Assembly (NCBI GenBank): GCA_934120635.1
Contig: CAKOUR010000001.1
Location: 78,132-142,131, forward strand
Direction: 5' to 3'
Length of the DNA stretch: 64,000 nucleotides
From: an uncultured Bacilli bacterium
Lineage (GTDB): Bacteria > Bacillota_I > Bacilli_A > RF39 > UBA660
Shown in pieces: positions 1 through 7,504 of the stretch. The notes beneath the pieces were generated by a model, which saw only the letters and a list, made by a program, of their open reading frames with translations, made no database searches and was not told where the DNA came from. A program made the position numbers and the translations under genes. Position 1 is the first letter of the stretch. Each line of letters opens with the position of its first letter.

Positions 1-135
1 TTAATTAGTCTTTATACAACAAGTTCTAAAGAAGAAGAGTTAAAAGAAGTATTTTCTTTAGATGATTTCTATTCTAAAACATTAGAAAAAAAAGTAGGTA
101 CAAGTCAGATTATTAAGTATTTTGTTAAAGAATAG
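1..135 (+). CDS. C-terminal end of an unidentified protein (cut by the window edge)
   Basis: An open frame enters from the left edge and ends with TAG at 133-135, giving the last 44 residues of a protein (ending KYFVKE). The tail is Lys/Glu-rich and no motif is recognisable. In many Firmicutes the gene before yqeK is nadD, but this tail does not show the usual NadD ending, so I do not assign it. The ribosome binding site of yqeK begins directly after the stop, which suggests one operon. Confidence 0.55.
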   Translation, partial: LISLYTTSSKEEELKEVFSLDDFYSKTLEKKVGTSQIIKYFVKE

Positions 136-147
136 AAAGGATTTTAC

Positions 148-726
148 ATGAATGAACAAATAGAAAGAATAAAAAAAGATTTAAAAGAATCCCTATCAGA
201 TTATCGTTACAAGCATAGCTTAAGAGTAGGAGAAGTATCAAAAGAATTAGCCCATATTTATCATGTAGATGAAGAAAAAGCCTATTTAGCAGGAATAATT
301 CATGATATTGCTAAAGAATTTACGAAAGAACAAAATGAAGAAATCATAAAAAGAAATGGTTGCTCCCTAGATAAAAATTCAACGCCCAGAATAAATCATG
401 CTATAATAGGAGCTGTTTATGCCAAAGAAAAATACCATCTAGATGAGGATATTATTCATGCTATTTTCTCTCATACTATAGGCGATATTCCCATGAGCAC
501 CCTAGATAAAATAGTATTTATTGCTGATAAAATTGAACCAGGCAAAAATTATCCAAAGATTGAAGAAGAAAGACAACTTGCCAAAGAAAATTTAGATAAA
601 GCAATAATTCTTTGCATGGAAAACAATCATCAAAAACTAATGAAAGAAAATAAAAAAATATCTCCTAAATCCATAGAGGTATTAAATAATTTAAAAAATA
701 ATCTTCATAAAAATACTGATCAATAA
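148..726 (+). CDS. yqeK: YqeK-family HD hydrolase (probable diadenosine tetraphosphatase)
   Basis: A soluble HD-domain protein of 192 residues, close to the usual length of the YqeK family, which splits bis(5'-nucleosyl) tetraphosphates symmetrically. The metal-binding signature is visible: His23 in KHSLRVGEVS, then His52-Asp53 in LAGIIHDIAKE, followed by a NHAIIGA helix with another His and an Asp in the IVFIADKIEPG segment. The start ATG follows the ribosome binding site AAAGGA by a few bases. The usual next gene, rsfS, is absent; a terminator overlaps the stop codon. The family assignment is firm; the substrate is known for relatives, not shown here. Confidence 0.9.
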   Translation: MNEQIERIKKDLKESLSDYRYKHSLRVGEVSKELAHIYHVDEEKAYLAGIIHDIAKEFTKEQNEEIIKRNGCSLDKNSTPRINHAIIGAVYAKEKYHLDEDIIHAIFSHTIGDIPMSTLDKIVFIADKIEPGKNYPKIEEERQLAKENLDKAIILCMENNHQKLMKENKKISPKSIEVLNNLKNNLHKNTDQ

Positions 727-749
727 TTAAATTCTTTATCAGTATTTTT
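710..749 (+). terminator. Intrinsic terminator of yqeK
   Basis: The stem AAAATACTGAT (710-720) pairs with ATCAGTATTTT (738-748) and runs into a short T tract. The left arm lies inside the last codons of yqeK. The same sequence, without a loop, forms the perfect palindrome at 5211-5230. Confidence 0.75.
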
Positions 750-770
750 CTAAAAAAGAACAACAACTAG

Positions 771-799
771 TTGACGAATGATAAAATTAGTGATATATT
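771..799 (+). promoter_or_regulatory. Promoter of the str operon (rpsL-rpsG-fusA)
   Basis: TTGACG at 771-776 and TATATT at 794-799 are separated by 17 bases, a near-consensus vegetative promoter. Transcription would start near 806 and give a leader of about 95 bases before rpsL. Confidence 0.75.
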
Positions 800-818
800 A
801 ATCATGCTTGTGAAATTT

Positions 819-880
819 AAGTGTTGTCTTAGGACAAGACTTATCTTTTAAAGAAAAAATGATACACCTGGATATGTGTA
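819..880 (+). promoter_or_regulatory. Structured leader of the str operon
   Basis: Two hairpins lie between the promoter and rpsL: AAGTGTTGTC (819-828) pairs with GACAAGACTT (833-842) around a TTAG loop with one mismatch, and TACAC (863-867) pairs with GTGTA (876-880) just before the ribosome binding site. Neither is followed by a T run, so they are not terminators. A role in feedback control by a ribosomal protein is possible but only inferred from position. Confidence 0.4.
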
Positions 881-900
881 AAGGAAGGAGGCGGAAACAT

Positions 901-1311
901 ATGGCAACAATTAACCAAAGACTAAGAGGAAAAGGACAAAAAAGAAGAAAAAGTAAATCACCTGCATTATTAACAAGATTAGATACAGTAAACAATAAAA
1001 CTGTAAATCAAAATTCTCCTCAAAAAAGAGGTGTTTGTGTACGTGTTGGAACAATGACTCCAAAGAAACCAAACTCAGCATTAAGAAAATATGCTCGTGT
1101 TAGATTATCAAATGGAATGGAAGTAACTTGTTATATTCCAGGAATTGGACACAACCTACAAGAGCACTCAGTTGTATTAGTTCGTGGAGGACGTGTTAAA
1201 GACTTAATCGGTGTTCGTTATCACATCATTCGTGGAACAATGGATACAGCAGGAGTTCAAAATCGTATGCAAGGTCGTTCTAAATACGGAGCAAAGAAAC
1301 CTAAGAAATAA
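901..1311 (+). CDS. rpsL: 30S ribosomal protein S12
   Basis: Small-subunit protein at the decoding centre, 136 residues, a typical length. The family signatures QKRGVC, TMTPKKPNSALRK and the end QGRSKYGAKKPKK are present. The start is ATG at 901 after AAGGAAGGAGG; an in-frame ATG 14 codons upstream lies in the leader hairpin region and has no ribosome binding site. One oddity: the nearly invariant Pro of the KDLPGV loop is Ile here (codon 103, KDLIGV). In Escherichia coli, changes of this Pro (P90) alter streptomycin response. First gene of rpsL-rpsG-fusA. Confidence 0.97.
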   Translation: MATINQRLRGKGQKRRKSKSPALLTRLDTVNNKTVNQNSPQKRGVCVRVGTMTPKKPNSALRKYARVRLSNGMEVTCYIPGIGHNLQEHSVVLVRGGRVKDLIGVRYHIIRGTMDTAGVQNRMQGRSKYGAKKPKK

Positions 1312-1350
1312 AATTAAAATGAAAATATAACAAGAAAAGGAGGAGAAATA

Positions 1351-1818
1351 ATGCGTAAAAGACGTGCAGTAAAAAGAGATGTATTACCAGATTCATTATA
1401 CAAATCAAAAGTTGTTGCAAAATTAATCAATCAAATCATGATTGATGGTAAAAAAGGAACAGCACAAAGTATTGTATATGATGCATTTGATATGATTAAA
1501 GAAAAAACTGGCGAAGAAGCTATGGTTGTATTCGAACGTGCAATGGAAAATATCAAACCTGCTCTAGAAGTAAAATCTAGAAGAGTAGGAGGAGCAAACT
1601 ACCAAGTACCAGTAGAAGTTAAACAAGAACGTGCACAAGCACTAGCATTTCGTTGGTTAGCACAATATGCAAGATTAAGAAGTGGTCATACAATGGCTGA
1701 AAAATTAGCAAATGAAATTATCGATGCTTCCAATGGTATTGGTGCATCTGTTAAGAAAAAAGAAGATACTCACAAAATGGCAGAAGCAAACAAAGCATTT
1801 GCTCATTATAGATGGTAG
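1351..1818 (+). CDS. rpsG: 30S ribosomal protein S7
   Basis: Primary 16S rRNA binding protein that nucleates assembly of the 30S head; 155 residues, the usual size. It begins MRKRRAVKRDVLPD and shows the family segment GGANYQVPVEV and the ending HKMAEANKAFAHYRW. The start follows AAAAGGAGGAG closely. It lies 39 bases after rpsL and 15 bases before fusA without a terminator, as in the str operon of most bacteria. Confidence 0.97.
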   Translation: MRKRRAVKRDVLPDSLYKSKVVAKLINQIMIDGKKGTAQSIVYDAFDMIKEKTGEEAMVVFERAMENIKPALEVKSRRVGGANYQVPVEVKQERAQALAFRWLAQYARLRSGHTMAEKLANEIIDASNGIGASVKKKEDTHKMAEANKAFAHYRW

Positions 1819-1833
1819 AAAGGAAAAGACAAT

Positions 1834-3906
1834 ATGGCTCGAAAAATTTCGTTACAAAATACTCGTAACATTGGAATTATGGCTCACATTGATGCTGGTA
1901 AAACAACTTGTACAGAACGTATTTTATACCATACTGGAAAAATCCACAAAATTGGGGAAACTCATGATGGAGCAGCCCAAATGGACTGGATGGAACAAGA
2001 ACAAGAACGTGGTATTACCATTACATCTGCTGCAACAACAGCATTCTGGAAGGGCTATCGTTTCAATATCATCGATACTCCAGGTCACGTAGACTTCACA
2101 ATCGAAGTACAAAGAAGCTTAAGAGTATTAGATGGAGCTGTTTTATTACTAGATTCACAAGCTGGTGTTGAACCACAAAGTGAAACAGTATGGAGACAAG
2201 CAAATGAATATAAAGTACCAAGAATCATTTTCTCTAACAAAATGGATAAAATGGGTGCTGATTTCTACAAAAGCTTACAAAGCGTAAGCGACAGATTAGG
2301 AGCAAAAACTGCTGCTATTGAACTTCCAATTGGTGCAGAATCAGAATTCAATGGTGTAATTGACTTAGTTACCATGAAAGCATATCACTTTGATGGAAAA
2401 CAAGAAGAAAATTATACAGAAATTGAAATTCCAGAAGATTTAAAAGACAAAGCAGAAGAATATAGAAACATCTTAATTGAAGCTGCTGCAGACTTTGATG
2501 AAGAATTAATGATGACTTACCTAGATGGTGGTGAAGTTACTGTTGATGCATTAAAGAAAGCAATTCGTAAAGGTGTTTTATCTGCAGAGTTCTTCCCATT
2601 CATGTGTGGAACTGCCCTAGGAAATATGGGTGTAAAATTACTTCTAGATGCTGTTGTAGATTACCTACCAGCACCAACAGATGTTGCATCAATTGAATGT
2701 ACAGATTCTAAAGGAAATGAAGTATTAAGACATCCATCAGATTCTGAACCATTCACTGCTTTAGCATTTAAAGTAATGACAGATCCATTTGTTGGAAGAC
2801 TTACATTCTTCAGAGTATATTCAGGTACATTAAAGAGTGGTTCTTATGTATTAAACTCAACAAAGAATGTAAAAGAAAGAGTAGGAAGAATCCTACAAAT
2901 GCACGCAAATCACAGAGAAGAGATTTCAGAAGTATTCGCTGGAGATATCGGAGCAATCGTTGGACTAAAAAATACAACAACTGCTGATACATTATGTGAT
3001 GAGAAAAATCCATGTATCATGAAAGGTATGGAATTCCCAGAACCAGTTATCTCACAAGCTCTAGAACCAAAATCTAAAGCAGACCAAGATAAAATGGCAT
3101 TAGCATTAACAAAATTAGCAGAAGAAGATCCAACATTTAGAATGCATACAGATCCAGAAACAGGTCAAACTGTAATTTCTGGTATGGGTGAATTACACCT
3201 TGATATTCAAGTAGATAGATTAAAAAGAGAATTTGGTGTTGAAGCAACCGTAGGAGCACCTCAAGTTGCTTATCGTGAAACCATTACTCAAACTGCTGAA
3301 TGTGAAGGAAAACACATTAAACAATCTGGTGGACGTGGACAATATGGACATGTTTGGATTCGTTTTGAACCAAATCCTGATAAAGGATATGAATTTGTAG
3401 ACAATATCGTAGGAGGAGTAGTTCCAAGAGAATATATTTCCGTTATCGATAAAGGATTACAAGAAGCAATGACAACTGGTGTTTTAGCTGGATACCCTAT
3501 GGTAGATGTAAAAGCAACTTTATTTGATGGTTCATACCATGATGTTGACTCATCAGAAATGGCCTTCAAAATTGCAGCAAGCTTAGCTTTGAAAGAAGCA
3601 AGAAACAAATGTAAACCAGTATTACTTGAACCAATCGTGAAAGTACAAGTTATTGTACCAGATGAATATTTAGGTAATGTTATGGGAGATATTACATCAC
3701 GTCGTGGAAAACCAATGGGACAAGAATCACGTGGTAATGCTCTAGCAATAGAAGCTATGGTACCACTAGCTGAAATGTTCGGTTATGCAACAAGCTTACG
3801 TTCAAATACACAAGGACGTGGAAGCTTTACAATGACTTTGGATCACTATGAAGAAGTACCAAAATCAATTGCAGAAGAGATTATCAAAAAAAATGGAGGA
3901 AATTAA
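1834..3906 (+). CDS. fusA: Translation elongation factor G
   Basis: GTPase that drives tRNA-mRNA translocation on the ribosome, 690 residues, a standard length. The G domain has the P-loop AHIDAGKTT, the switch II motif DTPGHVDF and the NKMD guanine-recognition motif; switch I ends at the EQERGITI segment. Later domains include GGRGQYGHVWI of domain IV and the ending region EMFGYATSLRSNTQGRG. It starts 15 bases after rpsG with GAAAGGA as ribosome binding site. Codon use is of the highly expressed type (GGT, GCT, CGT), like rpsL and tuf. Confidence 0.98.
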   Translation: MARKISLQNTRNIGIMAHIDAGKTTCTERILYHTGKIHKIGETHDGAAQMDWMEQEQERGITITSAATTAFWKGYRFNIIDTPGHVDFTIEVQRSLRVLDGAVLLLDSQAGVEPQSETVWRQANEYKVPRIIFSNKMDKMGADFYKSLQSVSDRLGAKTAAIELPIGAESEFNGVIDLVTMKAYHFDGKQEENYTEIEIPEDLKDKAEEYRNILIEAAADFDEELMMTYLDGGEVTVDALKKAIRKGVLSAEFFPFMCGTALGNMGVKLLLDAVVDYLPAPTDVASIECTDSKGNEVLRHPSDSEPFTALAFKVMTDPFVGRLTFFRVYSGTLKSGSYVLNSTKNVKERVGRILQMHANHREEISEVFAGDIGAIVGLKNTTTADTLCDEKNPCIMKGMEFPEPVISQALEPKSKADQDKMALALTKLAEEDPTFRMHTDPETGQTVISGMGELHLDIQVDRLKREFGVEATVGAPQVAYRETITQTAECEGKHIKQSGGRGQYGHVWIRFEPNPDKGYEFVDNIVGGVVPREYISVIDKGLQEAMTTGVLAGYPMVDVKATLFDGSYHDVDSSEMAFKIAASLALKEARNKCKPVLLEPIVKVQVIVPDEYLGNVMGDITSRRGKPMGQESRGNALAIEAMVPLAEMFGYATSLRSNTQGRGSFTMTLDHYEEVPKSIAEEIIKKNGGN

Positions 3907-3915
3907 TCGATACTA

Positions 3916-3943
3916 TTGATTAATTTCCAAAATTTGATAAAAT
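3916..3943 (+). promoter_or_regulatory. Possible own promoter of tuf
   Basis: TTGATT at 3916-3921 and TAAAAT at 3938-3943 are 16 bases apart, ahead of tuf. A hairpin of AATTAATC (3901-3908) with GATTAATT (3918-3925) overlaps the fusA stop and the -35 box but has no T run. Weak match, so tuf may equally be read through from fusA. Confidence 0.35.
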
Positions 3944-3980
3944 AGATTATGTAACTTAAGAAAGAGAGGAAAAGATATTT

Positions 3981-5165
3981 ATGGCAAAAGAAAAATTTGA
4001 TCGTTCAAAACCACACGTTAATATTGGTACAATTGGACACGTAGATCATGGTAAAACTACTTTAACTGCAGCTATCACTAAAGTATTGTCGGATAAAGGT
4101 TATGCTCAATTTGAAGACTATGCTGATATTGATAAAGCACCAGAAGAAAGAGAAAGAGGTATTACTATCAATACTGCACACGTTGAGTATCAAACTGACA
4201 AACGTCACTATGCTCACGTTGACTGTCCAGGACATGCTGACTATGTAAAGAACATGATTACTGGTGCAGCTCAAATGGATGGAGCAATCTTAGTTATTGC
4301 TGCAACTGATGGACCTATGGCTCAAACAAGAGAGCACATCTTACTAGCTCGCCAAGTTGGTGTACCTAGAATGGTAGTATTCATGAACAAATGTGACATG
4401 GTTGATGATGAAGAATTATTAGACTTAGTTGAAATGGAAATTCGTGAATTATTAACAAGTTATGGATTCGATGGAGACAATACTCCAATCATTAGAGGTT
4501 CTGCATTAAAAGCTCTTGAAGGAGATCCTAAATATGTAGAAAAGATTAATGAATTAATGGATGCTGTTGATGAATGGATTCCAACTCCTGAAAGAGATGT
4601 TGATAAACCATTCTTAATGTCAATTGAAGACGTATTCACAATTACAGGACGTGGAACAGTTGTTACTGGACGTGTTGAAAGAGGACAATTAAAACTTAAT
4701 GATGAAGTTGAAATCGTTGGACTTAGAGACACTCAAAAGACTGTTGTTACAGGAATTGAAATGTTTAGAAAAACTCTAGACTATGCTGAAGCTGGAGATA
4801 ATGCTGGTGTATTATTACGTGGTATTTCAAGAGATGACGTTGAAAGAGGACAAGTTCTTGCTAAACCAGGAAGTGTTCACCCACACAAAAAATTCACTGC
4901 ACAAGTATACGTATTATCTAAAGAAGAAGGCGGAAGACATACTCCATTCTTCTCAAATTACAGACCTCAATTCTACTTCAGAACTACTGATGTTACTGGT
5001 GTAATCACATTACCAGAAGGAACTGAAATGGTTATGCCTGGTGATAACGTTACAATGACAGTAGAATTAATCGCTCCAATCGCTGTTGAAAACGGAACTA
5101 AGTTCTCAATTCGTGAAGGTGGACGTACAGTAGGTGCTGGTAACGTATCTGATATTATTGAATAA
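3981..5165 (+). CDS. tuf: Translation elongation factor Tu
   Basis: GTPase that delivers aminoacyl-tRNA to the ribosome, 394 residues as usual. Motifs seen: GHVDHGKTT (P-loop), DIDKAPEERERGIT (switch I), DCPGHADY (switch II), NKCD (guanine recognition) and the C-terminal end VGAGNVSDIIE. Codon use is strongly biased to GGT, GCT, ACT and CGT, the mark of very high expression. The gene follows fusA by 74 bases and is followed by a strong terminator. Confidence 0.98.
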   Translation: MAKEKFDRSKPHVNIGTIGHVDHGKTTLTAAITKVLSDKGYAQFEDYADIDKAPEERERGITINTAHVEYQTDKRHYAHVDCPGHADYVKNMITGAAQMDGAILVIAATDGPMAQTREHILLARQVGVPRMVVFMNKCDMVDDEELLDLVEMEIRELLTSYGFDGDNTPIIRGSALKALEGDPKYVEKINELMDAVDEWIPTPERDVDKPFLMSIEDVFTITGRGTVVTGRVERGQLKLNDEVEIVGLRDTQKTVVTGIEMFRKTLDYAEAGDNAGVLLRGISRDDVERGQVLAKPGSVHPHKKFTAQVYVLSKEEGGRHTPFFSNYRPQFYFRTTDVTGVITLPEGTEMVMPGDNVTMTVELIAPIAVENGTKFSIREGGRTVGAGNVSDIIE

Positions 5166-5175
5166 TAATAAATAA

Positions 5176-5205
5176 AAAGATTCTCTTTAGGGGAGTCTTT
5201 TTTTC
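5176..5205 (+). terminator. Intrinsic terminator of tuf
   Basis: AAAGATTCTC (about 5176-5185) pairs with GGGGAGTCTTT (5190-5200), with two G-U pairs and a TTTA loop, and is followed by a run of T. Confidence 0.85.
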
Positions 5206-5210
5206 TGTCC

Positions 5211-5230
5211 AAAATACTGATCAGTATTTT
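5211..5230. repeat. Perfect 20-bp palindrome between tuf and obgE
   Basis: AAAATACTGATCAGTATTTT is fully self-complementary with no loop, so it looks more like a protein binding site than a transcript hairpin. It lies between the tuf terminator and the obgE promoter. Its half AAAATACTGA recurs in the yqeK terminator and in other gaps. Confidence 0.6.
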
Positions 5231-5265
5231 CCTCATCTAAAAGTTATCCACTAGTAACATTCTTC

Positions 5266-5294
5266 TTTCAATTTTAGAAAATATAGTGTATAAT
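5266..5294 (+). promoter_or_regulatory. Probable promoter of obgE
   Basis: TATAAT at 5289-5294 with a poor -35 box (TTTCAA at 5266-5271) at 17 bases. It lies after the tuf terminator and about 30 bases before the obgE start. Confidence 0.4.
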
Positions 5295-5324
5295 AATCTA
5301 AGAAAAAAAGAAAGGTGGGATAAC

Positions 5325-6593
5325 ATGTTTGTTGATGAAGTTATCGTTGAATTAACCGCAGGCCGTGGTGGAGATGGCTGTATGGCTTTCAGACGAGAAA
5401 AATATGTAGCAATGGGAGGACCATTCGGTGGAAACGGAGGAAAAGGTGGAGATATTATCTTTAAAGTTGATGAAGGACTAAGAACCCTAATTGATTTAAG
5501 ATATCAAAAACACATTAAAGCCTCATCTGGAGAAAATGGTCAAGGAAAAAATAAAAACGGAAAAAATGCTCTAGACATGATTGTAAAAGTTCCTCTTGGA
5601 ACAACCATAAAAGATAATGAAACAGGTGCTATTATTGGCGATTTAACCAAAAATGGAGAAGAAATAATTGTAGCCTATGGTGGAAGAGGCGGAAGAGGAA
5701 ACGTAACCTTAGCAACAAGAAGTAACCCATGCCCATCATACTGTGAATATGGAGAACCAGGAGAAAATAGAAAAGTAAAAGTAGAACTTCGTATGCTAGC
5801 AGATGTTGGTCTAGTAGGCTTACCAAGTGTTGGAAAAAGTACCATCCTATCCATGGTAACCAACGCAAACCCTAAAATAGCAAGTTACCACTTTACAACC
5901 TTATCTCCAAATTTAGGCGTAGTAACAAGTGAAGATTATTCTTATACCATCGCCGATTTACCAGGATTAATCGAAGGCGCCTCCGATGGACTAGGTTTAG
6001 GACACAAATTCTTAAAACATATTGAACGTACCAAAATTATCGCCCATATTATTGATATGTCAGGAATAGAAGGAAGAAATCCCTATGAAGATTACCTTAC
6101 CATTAGAAAAGAACTAGAAAATTTTAGCCCAAAATTAATCCAAAAACCAGAAATTATCATCGCCAACAAAATGGATATAGAATCATCAAAAAAGAACCTA
6201 GAAGAATTCAAACAAAAAGTAAAAGTCCCTATCTATGAAGTAAGTGCTATCCAAAATAAAGGCTTAGATGAAGTATTAAAAGCCCTAAAAGAATTAGTAA
6301 AAAATACAAAAGACGAAGTATTATTCCCAGAAGAAGTTCAAGAAAGTCATGTCTTATATAAATTTAAGAAAGAAAAACCATTTACAATTATTAAAGAAAA
6401 CAATACTTATATTATCAAAGGAGCAACAGTTGAAAAACTATTCCAGATGACCAACTTTAACACAGAAGAATCTTTCTTCCGTTTCTCTAGTAAACTAAGA
6501 AGAATGGGAATTGATGATGAATTAGAAAAAATGGGAATAGAAGAAGGAGATATTGTAAAAATTCTTGATTATGAATTCGAATATACAAAATAA
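5325..6593 (+). CDS. obgE: Obg/CgtA GTPase
   Basis: Essential GTPase tied to 50S subunit assembly and stress signalling, 422 residues. The glycine-rich Obg domain is at about 1-158 (GRGGDGCMAFRREK, GGNGGKGGD, YGGRGGRGN), the G domain follows with GLPSVGKST, the switch region SYHFTTLSPNLGVV, DLPGLIEGA and NKMD, and an OCT domain of about 70 residues ends the protein. The start is the ATG after GAAAGGTGG; an in-frame ATG 13 codons earlier lies before that site. The next gene begins 18 bases downstream. Confidence 0.95.
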   Translation: MFVDEVIVELTAGRGGDGCMAFRREKYVAMGGPFGGNGGKGGDIIFKVDEGLRTLIDLRYQKHIKASSGENGQGKNKNGKNALDMIVKVPLGTTIKDNETGAIIGDLTKNGEEIIVAYGGRGGRGNVTLATRSNPCPSYCEYGEPGENRKVKVELRMLADVGLVGLPSVGKSTILSMVTNANPKIASYHFTTLSPNLGVVTSEDYSYTIADLPGLIEGASDGLGLGHKFLKHIERTKIIAHIIDMSGIEGRNPYEDYLTIRKELENFSPKLIQKPEIIIANKMDIESSKKNLEEFKQKVKVPIYEVSAIQNKGLDEVLKALKELVKNTKDEVLFPEEVQESHVLYKFKKEKPFTIIKENNTYIIKGATVEKLFQMTNFNTEESFFRFSSKLRRMGIDDELEKMGIEEGDIVKILDYEFEYTK

Positions 6594-6611
6594 TATTTAA
6601 GAGGTTAAAAA

Positions 6612-7262
6612 ATGAAAATATCTACAAAATATATGACTATAAATTATACAGAAAAAGATAGAGAATATATGAAATATTTACTGGATTATTTACAAAGAAA
6701 TGAGATAATAATTGTTAATTTTTTTAAATTAAGTAATTTTGGTGAAAAAGTTGAAATCACACTACATAGTAATTTAGATGATTTTAGAAAAAAATATAAC
6801 GAAGTATATAAAAGAATACCTGAAAATTGGGTATGTGGATTTGCATATAATAACAAATATATTGAAACATTATCATTGAGTGAATATAGAAAAACAAAGT
6901 CTCATGAAAATGTTAATATAGATAATTTGTGTAGATTAATAATCCATGAATTTATTCATAGCTGTCATTTTAAAGCTAATTCTAATAGTATATATGTTCG
7001 GTGGTTATCAGAAGGTTTAGCAACAACTTTATCAGGCCAATATGACAATATAGATAATAAATTTATATTTGATGCCACCGAAGAAGAAATGATAAATGGT
7101 ACAACGAATTACTATAATTATTATTTAATGTTTAAATATATTATAGATAATTATGGAAAAGATTATATATTATATTTAATATCAAATATTGAAATACTTA
7201 ATAAAGAAACTCCAAAACTCTATGAAGAAGCAAAGAAATATTATAAAGCAAAGAGTAGGTAA
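6612..7262 (+). CDS. Orphan gluzincin-like zinc metallopeptidase, cytoplasmic
   Basis: A protein of 216 residues with no signal peptide or membrane segment. It carries HEFIH at 112-116 and a Glu in the WLSEGLA segment (about residue 134), that is HExxH followed at about 18 residues by a third ligand, as in gluzincins of the MA clan. Beyond this catalytic core I do not recognise the family. It follows obgE by 18 bases with an AAGAGG ribosome binding site and no promoter, so it is probably read through from obgE. Its coding is richer in ATA, AAT and TAT than the neighbours, which fits a recently acquired or weakly expressed gene. Substrate unknown. Confidence 0.65.
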   Translation: MKISTKYMTINYTEKDREYMKYLLDYLQRNEIIIVNFFKLSNFGEKVEITLHSNLDDFRKKYNEVYKRIPENWVCGFAYNNKYIETLSLSEYRKTKSHENVNIDNLCRLIIHEFIHSCHFKANSNSIYVRWLSEGLATTLSGQYDNIDNKFIFDATEEEMINGTTNYYNYYLMFKYIIDNYGKDYILYLISNIEILNKETPKLYEEAKKYYKAKSR

Positions 7263-7383
7263 TATAGTTTTTTTTAAGAGCTATGTATGAATATACCTAA
7301 AAATAAATTTATCCAATTATGTTAGCAGAAAATATCAAAGCAATTGAGTGACTTATTTTGAAAATAATAATATCATTAATAAT

Positions 7384-7425
7384 AAAAATCCAGGTTTCAA
7401 TGAAAATATTTCTGGATTTTTTTCT
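7384..7425 (+). terminator. Intrinsic terminator downstream of the metallopeptidase gene
   Basis: AAAAATCCAG (7384-7393) pairs with CTGGATTTTT (7412-7421), followed by more T. The rest of the gap (7263-7383) shows no gene; a second small hairpin, ATCTC (7447-7451) with GAGAT (7457-7461), also runs into eight T. Confidence 0.75.
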
Positions 7426-7467
7426 TTGTAAACTAAAAAGGAAACTATCTCCAAAAGAGATTTTTTT

Positions 7468-7476
7468 TGCTATAAT
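7468..7476 (+). promoter_or_regulatory. Extended -10 promoter of polC
   Basis: TGC followed by TATAAT (7471-7476) is an extended -10 element; no good -35 box is visible. The polC start lies about 28 bases downstream. Confidence 0.5.
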
Positions 7477-7504
7477 TATTTAATAGCAGTAAGAGGTGTA
7501 ATTT

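Noticed and set aside
3901..3925. Terminator between fusA and tuf
   Set aside because: The 8-pair stem AATTAATC/GATTAATT overlaps the fusA stop but has no T run after it, so I did not list it as a terminator.
7263..7504. Riboswitch or small RNA in the gap before polC
   Set aside because: Only a terminator and a minor hairpin are visible; no known riboswitch core or conserved structured block.
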